Positions 52,760-59,911 of a DNA stretch of 64,000 nt are shown here, one piece after another (position 1 is the stretch's first letter; each line of letters opens with the position of its first letter). The notes below the pieces were generated by a model that saw only the letters and a list, made by a program, of their open reading frames with translations, ran no database searches and was not told the origin of the DNA. Made by a program: the position numbers and the translations under genes. The stretch spans positions 1,521,001 through 1,585,000 of the forward strand of contig NZ_CP141595.1 in the NCBI RefSeq assembly GCF_035590735.1. The letters are read 5' to 3'. This DNA is from Rossellomorea aquimaris (lineage in GTDB: Bacteria > Bacillota > Bacilli > Bacillales > Bacillaceae_B).

Positions 52760-52946
52760 CCTAATCATCCTTTGATTATTCTATATAGCTTTAGTCTAGC
52801 TATATTTCATTCAAATAACAATCCATAGAGCATGATTTTAAGGTAAAAAGTATCATTATCTTCTTAAAGGATGAATATCGGGAGGAGTTTAGTTAAGATG
52901 AATTGTGGAACATAGAAAATAACAACTAGATGTGGGAGGTCCGTCA

Positions 52947-53801
52947 ATGTCGAGAGATCATGTTCAGTTAGAAGCGAAGAAGTTTTTCGTAGTGTTAGTA
53001 GGGGCAGTGCTGGGGGCCATTGCGATGAATTTTTTCCTGATACCGGCAAATGTTTATGCAAGTGGTTTTACAGGATTGGCTCAGTTATTGTCCAGTGTGT
53101 TAAAAGAATTTGCACCATTCAATATTTCAACAGGTATTTTATTATTTATTTTAAATATTCCTGTGACGATTCTGGGGTGGCTAAAAGTTGGTCGTTCCTT
53201 TACAGTGTATAGCTTCATTTCTGTATTTCTGACGTCCTTATTCCTTGAAGTGATTCCTGTGATTAAATTATCGCCTGATATCCTTCTAAACGCCGTGTTT
53301 GGCGGGGTCATTGCCGCGGTGGGAGTCGGAATCACGTTAAAATGGGGTGCATCCACGGGAGGCATGGACATAATTGCCATGATACTTTCGAGAATGAAAG
53401 ATAAGCCTGTCGGGTCCTATTTCTTCCTGATGAATGCGGGTATCATTACTTCTGCAGGATTTCTTTATGGATGGGAAAAAGCATTGTATACGTTAGTAAC
53501 GTTGTATGCTTCAACCCGTGTCATTGATTCCATCCATACACGTCATGAAAAACTCACAGCAATGATTGTGACAAAGAAATCCAATGAATTAAGAGAAGCC
53601 ATCCATTCAAAGCTTGTCAGGGGAATCACGACTCTGCCTGCAAAAGGGGCTTTTTCCGGTGAAGATAAGGAAATGTTGATCATTGTCATTTCGCGCTATG
53701 AACTTTACGAGCTTGAACATACCATTAAAGATGTAGATCCCAACGCATTTACCAATATCGTGCAAACGACCGGGATATTCGGATTTTTTAGAAAAGATTA
53801 G
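52947..53801 (+). CDS. yitT: YitT-family membrane protein (DUF161/DUF2179)
   Basis: 284 aa. Five membrane helices in the first ~180 residues ('VGAVLGAIAMNFFLIPANVYASG' is the YitT signature) are followed by a soluble DUF2179 domain (about 200-284) with 'RGITTLPAKGAFSGEDKEMLIIVI' and 'FTNIVQTTGIFGFF'. Family members are common in Firmicutes; their transport or sensor role is not settled. The ATG follows TGGGAGG. Confidence 0.9.
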   Translation: MSRDHVQLEAKKFFVVLVGAVLGAIAMNFFLIPANVYASGFTGLAQLLSSVLKEFAPFNISTGILLFILNIPVTILGWLKVGRSFTVYSFISVFLTSLFLEVIPVIKLSPDILLNAVFGGVIAAVGVGITLKWGASTGGMDIIAMILSRMKDKPVGSYFFLMNAGIITSAGFLYGWEKALYTLVTLYASTRVIDSIHTRHEKLTAMIVTKKSNELREAIHSKLVRGITTLPAKGAFSGEDKEMLIIVISRYELYELEHTIKDVDPNAFTNIVQTTGIFGFFRKD

Positions 53802-53855
53802 ATTCTTTAAATTGACAAATACTAGAGGTGAACTTGAATAGAAAGGGGTATCACC

Positions 53856-54593
53856 TTGAAGGCATTTGTTTATATACTTATTAGTTCTTTCATGCTCTTT
53901 AGTGTACCTTCTCCGATGAAAGCAGAGAAGGCACCTCTGATCTTTTCTGTGAAATCTATTCCAGGAGAAGAAGGATCTCAAATCAGGCTCGTTCTTTATA
54001 ATAATAGTGAAGGTGATAAAAAGATCACCTTCCATACGAGTAAGATGTTTGACTTTACAATCAAAAACAAAGCAGGCCAAGTGGTCTATCGGTACAGTCA
54101 GGGGAAATCATTCCTCCAGGCGTTTCAAACCCTTACGTTGAAAAAGGGTGAAACGAAGATTTGGAAAGAAACATGGGATTACAAGCAGCAAGGAAAGCGT
54201 GTCCCAAAAGGGCATTATACGATCGAAGCACAGCTGATGGGAGAGGATATGAGTGGATTTGATCGTCCTTTGCGAGCTGAGGATTCATTCTCGGTTCCGG
54301 ATGAAAATCCGTCATTTAGGGGAGTAAAGGTGCGTGAGGTGAAAGGGCGTGTTTCCATCACAGGGCAAGCACGTGTTTCAGATGGCAGCTTTTATTATGC
54401 GGTGGAGGACGGACATAGAGTGCTTCTAAGAGAAACCTTTTTCAAGGTAAATAAAGAAGCGCCAAACTGGACTGGTTTTTCCATCATACTTCCGGAGCTA
54501 TCAGGTAGTGCTGAGAAGGTTTTTGTAAGTCTTTATGAGCGGGATAAAGGGGATGGGAAGATTCTTCACAGATATGTCATCTCCATTCCGTGA
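53856..54593 (+). CDS. Secreted BsuPI-domain protein (proteinase-inhibitor-like)
   Basis: 245 aa starting at TTG after AAAGGGG. A signal peptide (about 1-23, 'SFMLFSVPSPMKAEKAP') precedes a BsuPI-like beta domain (about 28-135): 'RLVLYNNSEGDKKITFHTSKMFDFTIKNKAGQVVYRYSQGK'. A second beta domain follows (about 150-245). The B. subtilis homolog Ipi is a 119-aa intracellular inhibitor of the protease IspA. Here the export signal and second domain suggest an extracytoplasmic role. Its position after yitT matches ipi. Confidence 0.82.
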   Translation: MKAFVYILISSFMLFSVPSPMKAEKAPLIFSVKSIPGEEGSQIRLVLYNNSEGDKKITFHTSKMFDFTIKNKAGQVVYRYSQGKSFLQAFQTLTLKKGETKIWKETWDYKQQGKRVPKGHYTIEAQLMGEDMSGFDRPLRAEDSFSVPDENPSFRGVKVREVKGRVSITGQARVSDGSFYYAVEDGHRVLLRETFFKVNKEAPNWTGFSIILPELSGSAEKVFVSLYERDKGDGKILHRYVISIP

Positions 54594-54634
54594 AAAAACA
54601 AGGGTTGTCCAAAATGGACAACCCTTGTTTTTTC
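54594..54634. terminator. Bidirectional terminator after the BsuPI-domain gene
   Basis: Perfect 17-18-bp stem: AAACAAGGGTTGTCC / GGACAACCCTTGTTT, loop AAAAT, flanked by A and T runs. Confidence 0.93.
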
Positions 54635-54635
54635 T

Positions 54636-54827
54636 TTATGACAGGCGGTTTAACTCATCTTGAAGAGCATGAAGTTGCTTTTGTTCTTCGACATTTGAGT
54701 TAGCGTAAGCAGATGACAACGCGTTTTTCGCTTTATCAATGGACATTTGAGCGTTTTGTCCCGTACTGCATGCTTGTTGGGCAGAATGAACCGCGTTACG
54801 GGCCTGTTGGAATAATGGATTACTCAT
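54636..54827 (-). CDS. DUF3813 small protein
   Basis: 63 aa, alanine/glutamine-rich and helical: 'NPLFQQARNAVHSAQQA' and 'DKAKNALSSAYANSNVEEQK'. It fits the DUF3813 family of Bacillus. Function unknown. It starts at the ATG that overlaps the stop of the preceding 49-aa gene (TAATG), so the two are translationally coupled and likely act together. Confidence 0.8.
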   Translation of the reverse strand: MSNPLFQQARNAVHSAQQACSTGQNAQMSIDKAKNALSSAYANSNVEEQKQLHALQDELNRLS

Positions 54828-54976
54828 TACTCCATTCCCCCTGTCCCTTCGCCATGTGATGCAAGCTTTTTAGCCTCTGCTTCAGCATACGTCAGATGGT
54901 ACGGAATACGTTCATCATGTTTTGTTACAGCGATTTTACCTTGTTGTACAAATCGTTTAGATTTATTTCTACCCAT
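54827..54976 (-). CDS. Small basic protein of unknown function (49 aa)
   Basis: Begins 'MGRNKSKRFVQQGKIAVTKH' and ends 'KKLASHGEGTGGME'. The gene is preceded by AGGGG, and its stop TAA overlaps the ATG of the DUF3813 gene (TAATG). It lies where small yiz-type genes occur in B. subtilis. I do not recognise the family. It is strongly basic at the start and acidic at the end. It is real on the basis of its ribosome site and coupling. Confidence 0.7.
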   Translation of the reverse strand: MGRNKSKRFVQQGKIAVTKHDERIPYHLTYAEAEAKKLASHGEGTGGME

Positions 54977-55090
54977 CACTACCACCCCTTTTGCAAGTTG
55001 GAACGCATGATGCGCTCCTTTTTAGTATGGCTCAATTGGTGATGAAATACAGTAAGAAGATATACCCACAGCTTCCAAAAACGTTCTGGT

Positions 55091-55906
55091 TTAGAGATCA
55101 AATCGTTTTTGCAGGTAGCGGCCGATTCCGTCTTCTTCATTCGAAAGTGTAAATTCATTGGCAATGTCTTTAAGGGGATCAATGGCATTCCCCATGGCAA
55201 CTCCAGTGCCTGCATATTCAAGCATTTCAAGATCATTATCTTCATCTCCGAATGCAATGATCCGTTCTTGCGGAATATTTAAAGATGAAGCAACTCGTTC
55301 AATTCCGACAGCTTTATTCAATCCTGATTTAACGATTTCGATGATGTGCCACGGTGCAGCCCAGCGGCGATGGTCAATCAATTCTGCATGAACATCATCC
55401 AGGTGTGCACGAATTTCCGGAACATCTTCTTCTTCAGCGTGAATGAGCATGGAAGTAGGATGATCAGAAAGTACATTTCGAATGTCTCCTGTTGAAATCG
55501 CAGGATTACCCATCATGAATACATCTATGATCTTTTCATCATGGTAGTGCAGATATACATCATCCATCACTTCGGCAACAATGTTGCGGAATTTAAAATC
55601 GTCACATGCGTCAATGATTTGTTTCGCTACCTTTAAATCCATCGGCTCGTGATACAATCCCCACGAATCATCCATAGGGTGATGCACGAATGCACCGTTG
55701 AAATTTACTATGGGAGTAGTTAGCTTTAATTGTTGATAATACAATTCACTCGCACGATATGGTCTGCCTGTGGCAATCATCACTTCATGCCCTTTCATGC
55801 GTGCTTTATTTAATATATCGTGAGTTTTTGATGAGATTTTCTTCTCGTCCGTTAATAGTGTTCCGTCTAAATCCAGAACAATCAGATGTTTTTCTTGTGC
55901 GTTCAT
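55091..55906 (-). CDS. yitU: Cof-type HAD phosphatase (YitU-like)
   Basis: 271 aa. HAD motif I 'VLDLDGTLL' at residues 9-17, motif II 'MIATGRPYRASELYY' (T45), and motif IV 'IIAFGDEDNDLEML' near 215. A C2B cap lies between. Cof-type phosphatases act on sugar phosphates or FMN/PLP-type substrates; YitU-related enzymes have been linked to FMN-pathway dephosphorylation (5-amino-6-ribitylamino-uracil phosphate) in B. subtilis. The start is ATG 55906 with GGGGA upstream; a TTG at 55909 lies closer to that site. Confidence 0.87.
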   Translation of the reverse strand: MNAQEKHLIVLDLDGTLLTDEKKISSKTHDILNKARMKGHEVMIATGRPYRASELYYQQLKLTTPIVNFNGAFVHHPMDDSWGLYHEPMDLKVAKQIIDACDDFKFRNIVAEVMDDVYLHYHDEKIIDVFMMGNPAISTGDIRNVLSDHPTSMLIHAEEEDVPEIRAHLDDVHAELIDHRRWAAPWHIIEIVKSGLNKAVGIERVASSLNIPQERIIAFGDEDNDLEMLEYAGTGVAMGNAIDPLKDIANEFTLSNEEDGIGRYLQKRFDL

Positions 55907-56090
55907 CAATACAAATCCCCAATCTTAATGGTATTAATGCAATTCTAGCGCTAGATATTGAAAGTTGTCCACCGCATCTTCAAATCATTTAAAAATTGTT
56001 TACAAACGCTTACGATTTAAATATTATACATACTACCAAATCTAGGATATCATAGTAAAGTGAAATGCATTCAGGAGGGAGAGACCACAC

Positions 56091-56864
56091 ATGATCTTAG
56101 TTGATAAATCAACCATTCAAACAATCCCGTTTCTGCACCTTGTAAAGGAAGAGGATGCAGATAAGCAAGTCCCGGTATGCTTTTTCATCCACGGGTTTAC
56201 AAGTGCGAAGGAGCATAATTTACATTACGCCTACTATCTTGCGGAAAAAGGGTTTAGAGTGATTCTTCCCGATTGTTTAGAGCATGGAGAACGGTCGACA
56301 GGCAAATCAGAGCATCAATTAGGACAAGTATTCTGGAAAATCGTCTTAAATACGATTCATGAATTATCTATTATTAAAGGTCATTTTGAAGAAAAAGGAT
56401 TGCTCGCCCGTAATGGTGTCGGAGTTGCAGGGACCTCAATGGGGGGGATCATCACACTTGGTGCGTTGACTCAGTATGATTGGATCTCTTCTGCCGTCTC
56501 GCTGATGGGGAATCCTACATATGTGAAGTTTGCTCAAGCTCAGTTAGCCCAAGTTGAATCATTAGGATATGAGCTTCCATTCAGCGAAGAAGAAATAGAA
56601 AACATGTTAAATGAACTGGCTCATTATGACTTAAGTCTTCAGCCTGAAAAACTTAGCGGCAGACCATTGATGTTCTGGCACGGAAAACGGGACAAAGTCG
56701 TTCCATTCAACCTGACACACGAATTCTACCAGAGCATACTGCCATACTATGAATCCCGGGAAGATAACCTGTTATTTATAGAAGATGATAAAGCAGATCA
56801 TAAAGTAACGAGAGAAGGCGTGTTAAAGCTTGTGGAGTGGTTCGAAAAACACTTATCGGCCTAA
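56091..56864 (+). CDS. yitV: Alpha/beta hydrolase, YitV-like esterase
   Basis: 257 aa. The oxyanion motif 'FFIHGFTSAKEHN' (residues 32-44), the nucleophile in 'GVAGTSMGGIITL' (S126 region), aspartate in 'GKRDKVVPFNLT' and histidine in 'DKADHKVTREGV' give a complete triad. It hydrolyses an ester of unknown type. Intracellular (no signal peptide). Position between yitU and yitW matches B. subtilis. The ATG follows GGAGGG. Confidence 0.9.
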   Translation: MILVDKSTIQTIPFLHLVKEEDADKQVPVCFFIHGFTSAKEHNLHYAYYLAEKGFRVILPDCLEHGERSTGKSEHQLGQVFWKIVLNTIHELSIIKGHFEEKGLLARNGVGVAGTSMGGIITLGALTQYDWISSAVSLMGNPTYVKFAQAQLAQVESLGYELPFSEEEIENMLNELAHYDLSLQPEKLSGRPLMFWHGKRDKVVPFNLTHEFYQSILPYYESREDNLLFIEDDKADHKVTREGVLKLVEWFEKHLSA

Positions 56865-56948
56865 CATTTTGTTTTATAAACGTTCTTTTGTTAAGATGAG
56901 TAGTGAAAATGGATATGGAACAAGTATAGAGAGCAAAGGAGTGTTAAC

Positions 56949-57257
56949 ATGGATCAAGATCTTAAAGATAATTTGATGGGTGCACTGGAACAGGTGGTTG
57001 ACCCTGAGTTAGGAATAGACATTGTCAATTTAGGTCTGGTATATGATGTGGATCTGGATGAAGAGGGTAAAGCGACGGTCACTATGACACTTACATCAAT
57101 GGGATGCCCACTGGCTGGTACCATTGTCGATCAAGTGAAAACAGCCCTAAGTGACATCCCTGAAGTGAAGGAAACAGAAGTAGACATCGTCTGGAATCCC
57201 CCATGGAGCAAAGACAACATGTCACGCTATGCAAAGATTGCATTGGGGATTAGGTAA
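56949..57257 (+). CDS. yitW: MIP18/SufT-like Fe-S assembly protein (YitW)
   Basis: 102 aa. 'ALEQVVDPELGIDIVNLGLVYDV' and 'TMTLTSMGCPLAGTIVDQVK' are the MIP18/DUF59 marks; the conserved cysteine is in 'SMGCPLA' (C57 region). Members help mature iron-sulfur proteins. The ATG follows AAAGGAG. After its stop the repeat block begins at once. Confidence 0.92.
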   Translation: MDQDLKDNLMGALEQVVDPELGIDIVNLGLVYDVDLDEEGKATVTMTLTSMGCPLAGTIVDQVKTALSDIPEVKETEVDIVWNPPWSKDNMSRYAKIALGIR

Positions 57258-57260
57258 CAC

Positions 57261-57512
57261 GAAAAGCGGAGGCGGCTTGGTCAGACCCGACAAGCATAAG
57301 GCGAGCCTGCCGGAAAGGCGTTTTTTGCCTTTTTGGCAGGCTTGACTTATGACCTCGAGGGTCTAGCCGCCGGAGCTGGACAAGAAGAAAAGCGGAGGCG
57401 GCTTGGTCAGACCCGACAAGCATAAGGCGAGCCTGCCGGAAAGGCGTTTTTTGCCTTTTTGGCAGGCTTGACTTATGACCTCGAGGGTCTAGCCGCCGGA
57501 GCTGGACAAGAA
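57261..57512. repeat. Perfect tandem duplication of a 126-bp hairpin repeat
   Basis: Two identical copies (57261-57386 and 57387-57512). Each starts GAAAAGCGGAGGCGGCTT and folds on itself: GGCGGCT with AGCCGCC, AGACCC with GGGTCT, CATAAG with CTTATG, and GCCTGCC with GGCAGGC, capped by GGCGTTTTTTGCC. I recognise the edges ('GAAAAGCGG', 'GAGCTGGAC') as common in Bacillaceae intergenic repeats. Perfect identity points to recent duplication. No gene is inside. Confidence 0.9.
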
Positions 57513-57598
57513 GAAAAGCGGAGGCGGCTGGTCAGGCCCGACAAGCACAATAGGAAAATCCCAAAAGGCGTTCTTTGCCTTATGGGATTTTTTTGTGA
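57513..57598 (+). repeat. Third, diverged copy of the 126-bp repeat, ending in a terminator-like hairpin
   Basis: Begins GAAAAGCGGAGGCGGCTGG in exact 126-bp phase with the first two, but the middle has been replaced: AAATCCCA..AAGGC pairs with GCCTTATGGGATTT, followed by TTTTT. It could act as the terminator of yitW. The 57599-57740 rest holds GTCG motifs (57650, 57667, 57687) and no gene. Confidence 0.75.
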
Positions 57599-57742
57599 GA
57601 GTAGGGATTTCCGTTCGTATAGGAAAGTAGAAAATCGAAGGCAAAATTTGTCGTGTTTGGAGAACGGTCGGTATATTAAAAAAACGGTCGATAAAATAAA
57701 AAATCCTTATTCCCGACACAACCCACAAAACCCCTCAAAACA

Positions 57743-57788
57743 AAAAAAGCCGAAAACACAGTATCCAATACTGCATTCCCAGCTTTTT
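57743..57788 (-). terminator. Terminator of fnr
   Basis: Minus strand: AGCTGGGAATGCAGTAT pairs imperfectly with ATACTGTGTTTTCGGCT, then T-run (A-run at 57742-57748). Confidence 0.8.
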
Positions 57789-57790
57789 CA

Positions 57791-58483
57791 TCAATCAATC
57801 CGACATATCGAAACCGGACAGTTCTCACAATCGATTTCATCTTTGAGAAAATTCAAATCAAGTATCGTGATATATCCTTTTTCCCATATCAGGACATTGT
57901 CTTTCTTCAATTCACTCAGCAACCGATTTACGACTTCCCTTGAGGAACCACAGAAATTGGCCAGCTCCTGATTGGTTAACGGAAAATCAATCAATATGCC
58001 ATTTTCAACGGTTTTTCCATAGCTGTTGCACATACGGATCAGTGTAGAATAGAGTGCACCTTTTTTTCCATGAAGAACGAGGTCACGAAACTTCGTTTGA
58101 TTTTGCTGATTTTGTATTTGAATCCATTTTAACCATTGGATGGTGAGGCTGTTATCACCCGAAAGCTTTTCTTCAAAGACTTCTTTGGGTAGTACATAAG
58201 TCTCCGTATTCTCAAGGATCTTTGCACTGAGCATATAGTAAGCTTCATTCGTAAATAACGTTAACTCCCCGATCACATCGTCGCTTGAACAGATGCGTAA
58301 AGACAACTCCCGGCCATCAGGAATCACTTTGCTGATCTGAACTCGACCGCTTTTGATTAAGTATAACTCGTGAGCAGGTTTCCCTTCTTGAAACAGGAAA
58401 GTTCCTTTTTTAACGGTTTTCAACGTTTTTTTCTCGAAAAATAATTGTTTAATCCCGGAAGGAACTTCAGTTAATTCACTCAT
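57791..58483 (-). CDS. fnr: Fnr-type Crp/Fnr regulator with C-terminal Fe-S cysteines
   Basis: 230 aa. A cNMP-like effector domain (about 10-120), a dimer helix, and an HTH (about 170-195, 'LTNQELANFCGSSREVVNRLL'). The last residues hold C219-x2-C222-x4-C227, the spacing of the three C-terminal cysteines that hold the 4Fe-4S cluster in B. subtilis Fnr; D134 may be the fourth ligand. It senses oxygen loss and activates anaerobic genes. It stands alone, away from narK or nar genes in this window. Ribosome site is weak. Confidence 0.85.
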   Translation of the reverse strand: MSELTEVPSGIKQLFFEKKTLKTVKKGTFLFQEGKPAHELYLIKSGRVQISKVIPDGRELSLRICSSDDVIGELTLFTNEAYYMLSAKILENTETYVLPKEVFEEKLSGDNSLTIQWLKWIQIQNQQNQTKFRDLVLHGKKGALYSTLIRMCNSYGKTVENGILIDFPLTNQELANFCGSSREVVNRLLSELKKDNVLIWEKGYITILDLNFLKDEIDCENCPVSICRID

Positions 58484-58558
58484 GAGATCACATCATTTCT
58501 GTCATAATGTCTTATACTACTTAAAGCTTACCAAAGGAAACAGACAGATAGAAGGGAT

Positions 58559-59368
58559 TTAAGCGAAAATTAAAACAGCTGCTCCGACAACGGCACAGTA
58601 AATGGCAAAATATTTCAGGTTTCCTTTAGCCATAATATTCATGAACCACTTTAACGAGAAGTATGAAGCAATAAGTGACGCAATGAACGCGACTAAGTAA
58701 GGAATGGCCATTGAAGCAAGGTTTGGATCTTTGATCAAATCACTTATACCGAATACCATAACCCCGACACTTACGGGGATATAGAGCAGGAATGAGAAAC
58801 GTAAAGCCGTTTCAGCTTTCATCCCGCTTGCTATTGCCGCAACAATGGTTGCACCGGAACGACTGATTCCAGGAATAAGGGCTACTGCCTGAGCAAGGCC
58901 GATAATGATAGCGTCTTTCACATTTAAGTCGCCATCATTTTTTCTTCCTCGAAGGTTACGGATTAACCATAGGGCAATACCTGTAATAATAAGTGTAATT
59001 CCTACTGTGATAACAGATGTTAAATGTTCCTCGATCACGTCACCGAATAATACACCGATCACCCCGGCAGGGATGGTACCAATCAGTAAGTAAACAATGA
59101 AATGAAAATCGCGTTTCGTTTCAGGTGTTTTATGTTTGAAATAGCCTAAGCCATTCACGATCAGGCGCATGATATCTTCACGATAAATAATGAGTACAGC
59201 CACTAATGAAGCCGTATTAACCAGAATTTCAAATGTTAGGGTAGCATCTTTGATGCCAAGGAAATGCTGGGCTAATAGTAAGTGCCCACTGGATGAAATC
59301 GGGATTGGTTCAGTAAACCCTTGAAAAATCCCTAAAAATAAGTATTTCATAATCAGATAAAAATCCAT
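58559..59368 (-). CDS. uppP: UppP (BacA), undecaprenyl-diphosphate phosphatase
   Basis: 269 aa with about eight helices. The active motifs are '[20 protein letters not shown]' (residues 15-34) and '[17 protein letters not shown]'. It removes a phosphate from undecaprenyl diphosphate on the outer face of the membrane to recycle the lipid carrier for cell-wall synthesis, and gives bacitracin tolerance. In this family the motif often reads EGxTE; here it is QGFTE. The ATG follows TTGGAGG. Confidence 0.95.
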   Translation of the reverse strand: MDFYLIMKYLFLGIFQGFTEPIPISSSGHLLLAQHFLGIKDATLTFEILVNTASLVAVLIIYREDIMRLIVNGLGYFKHKTPETKRDFHFIVYLLIGTIPAGVIGVLFGDVIEEHLTSVITVGITLIITGIALWLIRNLRGRKNDGDLNVKDAIIIGLAQAVALIPGISRSGATIVAAIASGMKAETALRFSFLLYIPVSVGVMVFGISDLIKDPNLASMAIPYLVAFIASLIASYFSLKWFMNIMAKGNLKYFAIYCAVVGAAVLIFA

Positions 59369-59572
59369 TGTGTTTCCTCCAAGCTTTTTTTCTCCACAGT
59401 TTTTAATTTAACACCATAAAGGGAAAGACTGTAAAGCCTTTTTCCAAATGTTAACCGAACCGTAACTTGTTTATCATATAAAGCATTCTGATATCCTTCA
59501 TCTGGCATGCATGAATGCCCGGGCTTGTAGAAAAATAGTAAGGAAGCATCGCTTCGAAAAGGAGGGGTAAGA

Positions 59573-59752
59573 ATGGGCCAGTCACGACAGTTCAAAGCTG
59601 GAGAAAAAGCACCTAATAATGGAGAATATATCGAAATTGGTGAAACTGGAAGTATGGTGAAAAATCCGCAGAAACTTCGATTAAATGCGGGGGACCGATT
59701 TCCTGAAAACTCCAACCATAATCGTTTATGGACGTATATGAGAAAACCATAA
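59573..59752 (+). CDS. yjzC: YjzC-family small protein
   Basis: 59 aa, soluble and hydrophilic: 'MGQSRQFKAGEKAPNNGEYI', 'IGETGSMVKNPQKLRLNAGD' and 'RFPENSNHNRLWTYMRKP'. It matches the YjzC family (about 59 aa), conserved in Bacillus at this place in the chromosome. Role unknown. It has a strong ribosome site AAGGAGGGG. It is followed by the structured region and clpB. Confidence 0.88.
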   Translation: MGQSRQFKAGEKAPNNGEYIEIGETGSMVKNPQKLRLNAGDRFPENSNHNRLWTYMRKP

Positions 59753-59757
59753 CCCCA

Positions 59758-59842
59758 TAAGGGACAAGGATGCCGTGTCTACAACTCACCTTAGTAAGGA
59801 TGGTGACGTCTATCGGAGGCACACCTTGTTCCTTTTTCTTTT
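59758..59842 (+). ncRNA. Structured leader/3'-region between yjzC and clpB (candidate RNA element)
   Basis: Outer stem AAGGGACAAGG / CCTTGTTCCTTT (one G-U), then an inner stem GCC/GGC, a 12-by-12 internal loop with GTCTA on both sides (GTGTCTACAA and ACGTCTATCG), then CACC/GGTG and a CCTT/AAGG hairpin. It is followed by a T/C-rich tract. It may be just the yjzC terminator with a large loop, or a structured RNA. No known riboswitch recognised. Confidence 0.45.
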
Positions 59843-59862
59843 CCTTTTTCCACTGAAGGATA

Positions 59863-59894
59863 TATAATAGATGAAAAGGTCAATAAAGGTCAAA
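59863..59894 (+). promoter_or_regulatory. clpB promoter and CtsR operator
   Basis: TATAAT at 59863-59868 (weak -35). GGTCAATAAAGGTCAAA at 59878-59894 is the CtsR heptad repeat (RGTCAAANANRGTCAAA) with one mismatch. It lies just downstream of the -10, so CtsR would block initiation. CtsR regulates class III heat-shock genes (clpC, clpE, clpP, and clpB in many Firmicutes). Confidence 0.85.
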
Positions 59895-59911
59895 ATGCGA
59901 GGTGTAGCACA

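Noticed and set aside
57459..57971. 170-codon open frame over the repeat and fnr terminator
   Set aside because: It reads through the 126-bp repeat, a terminator and the antisense of fnr; no ribosome site.
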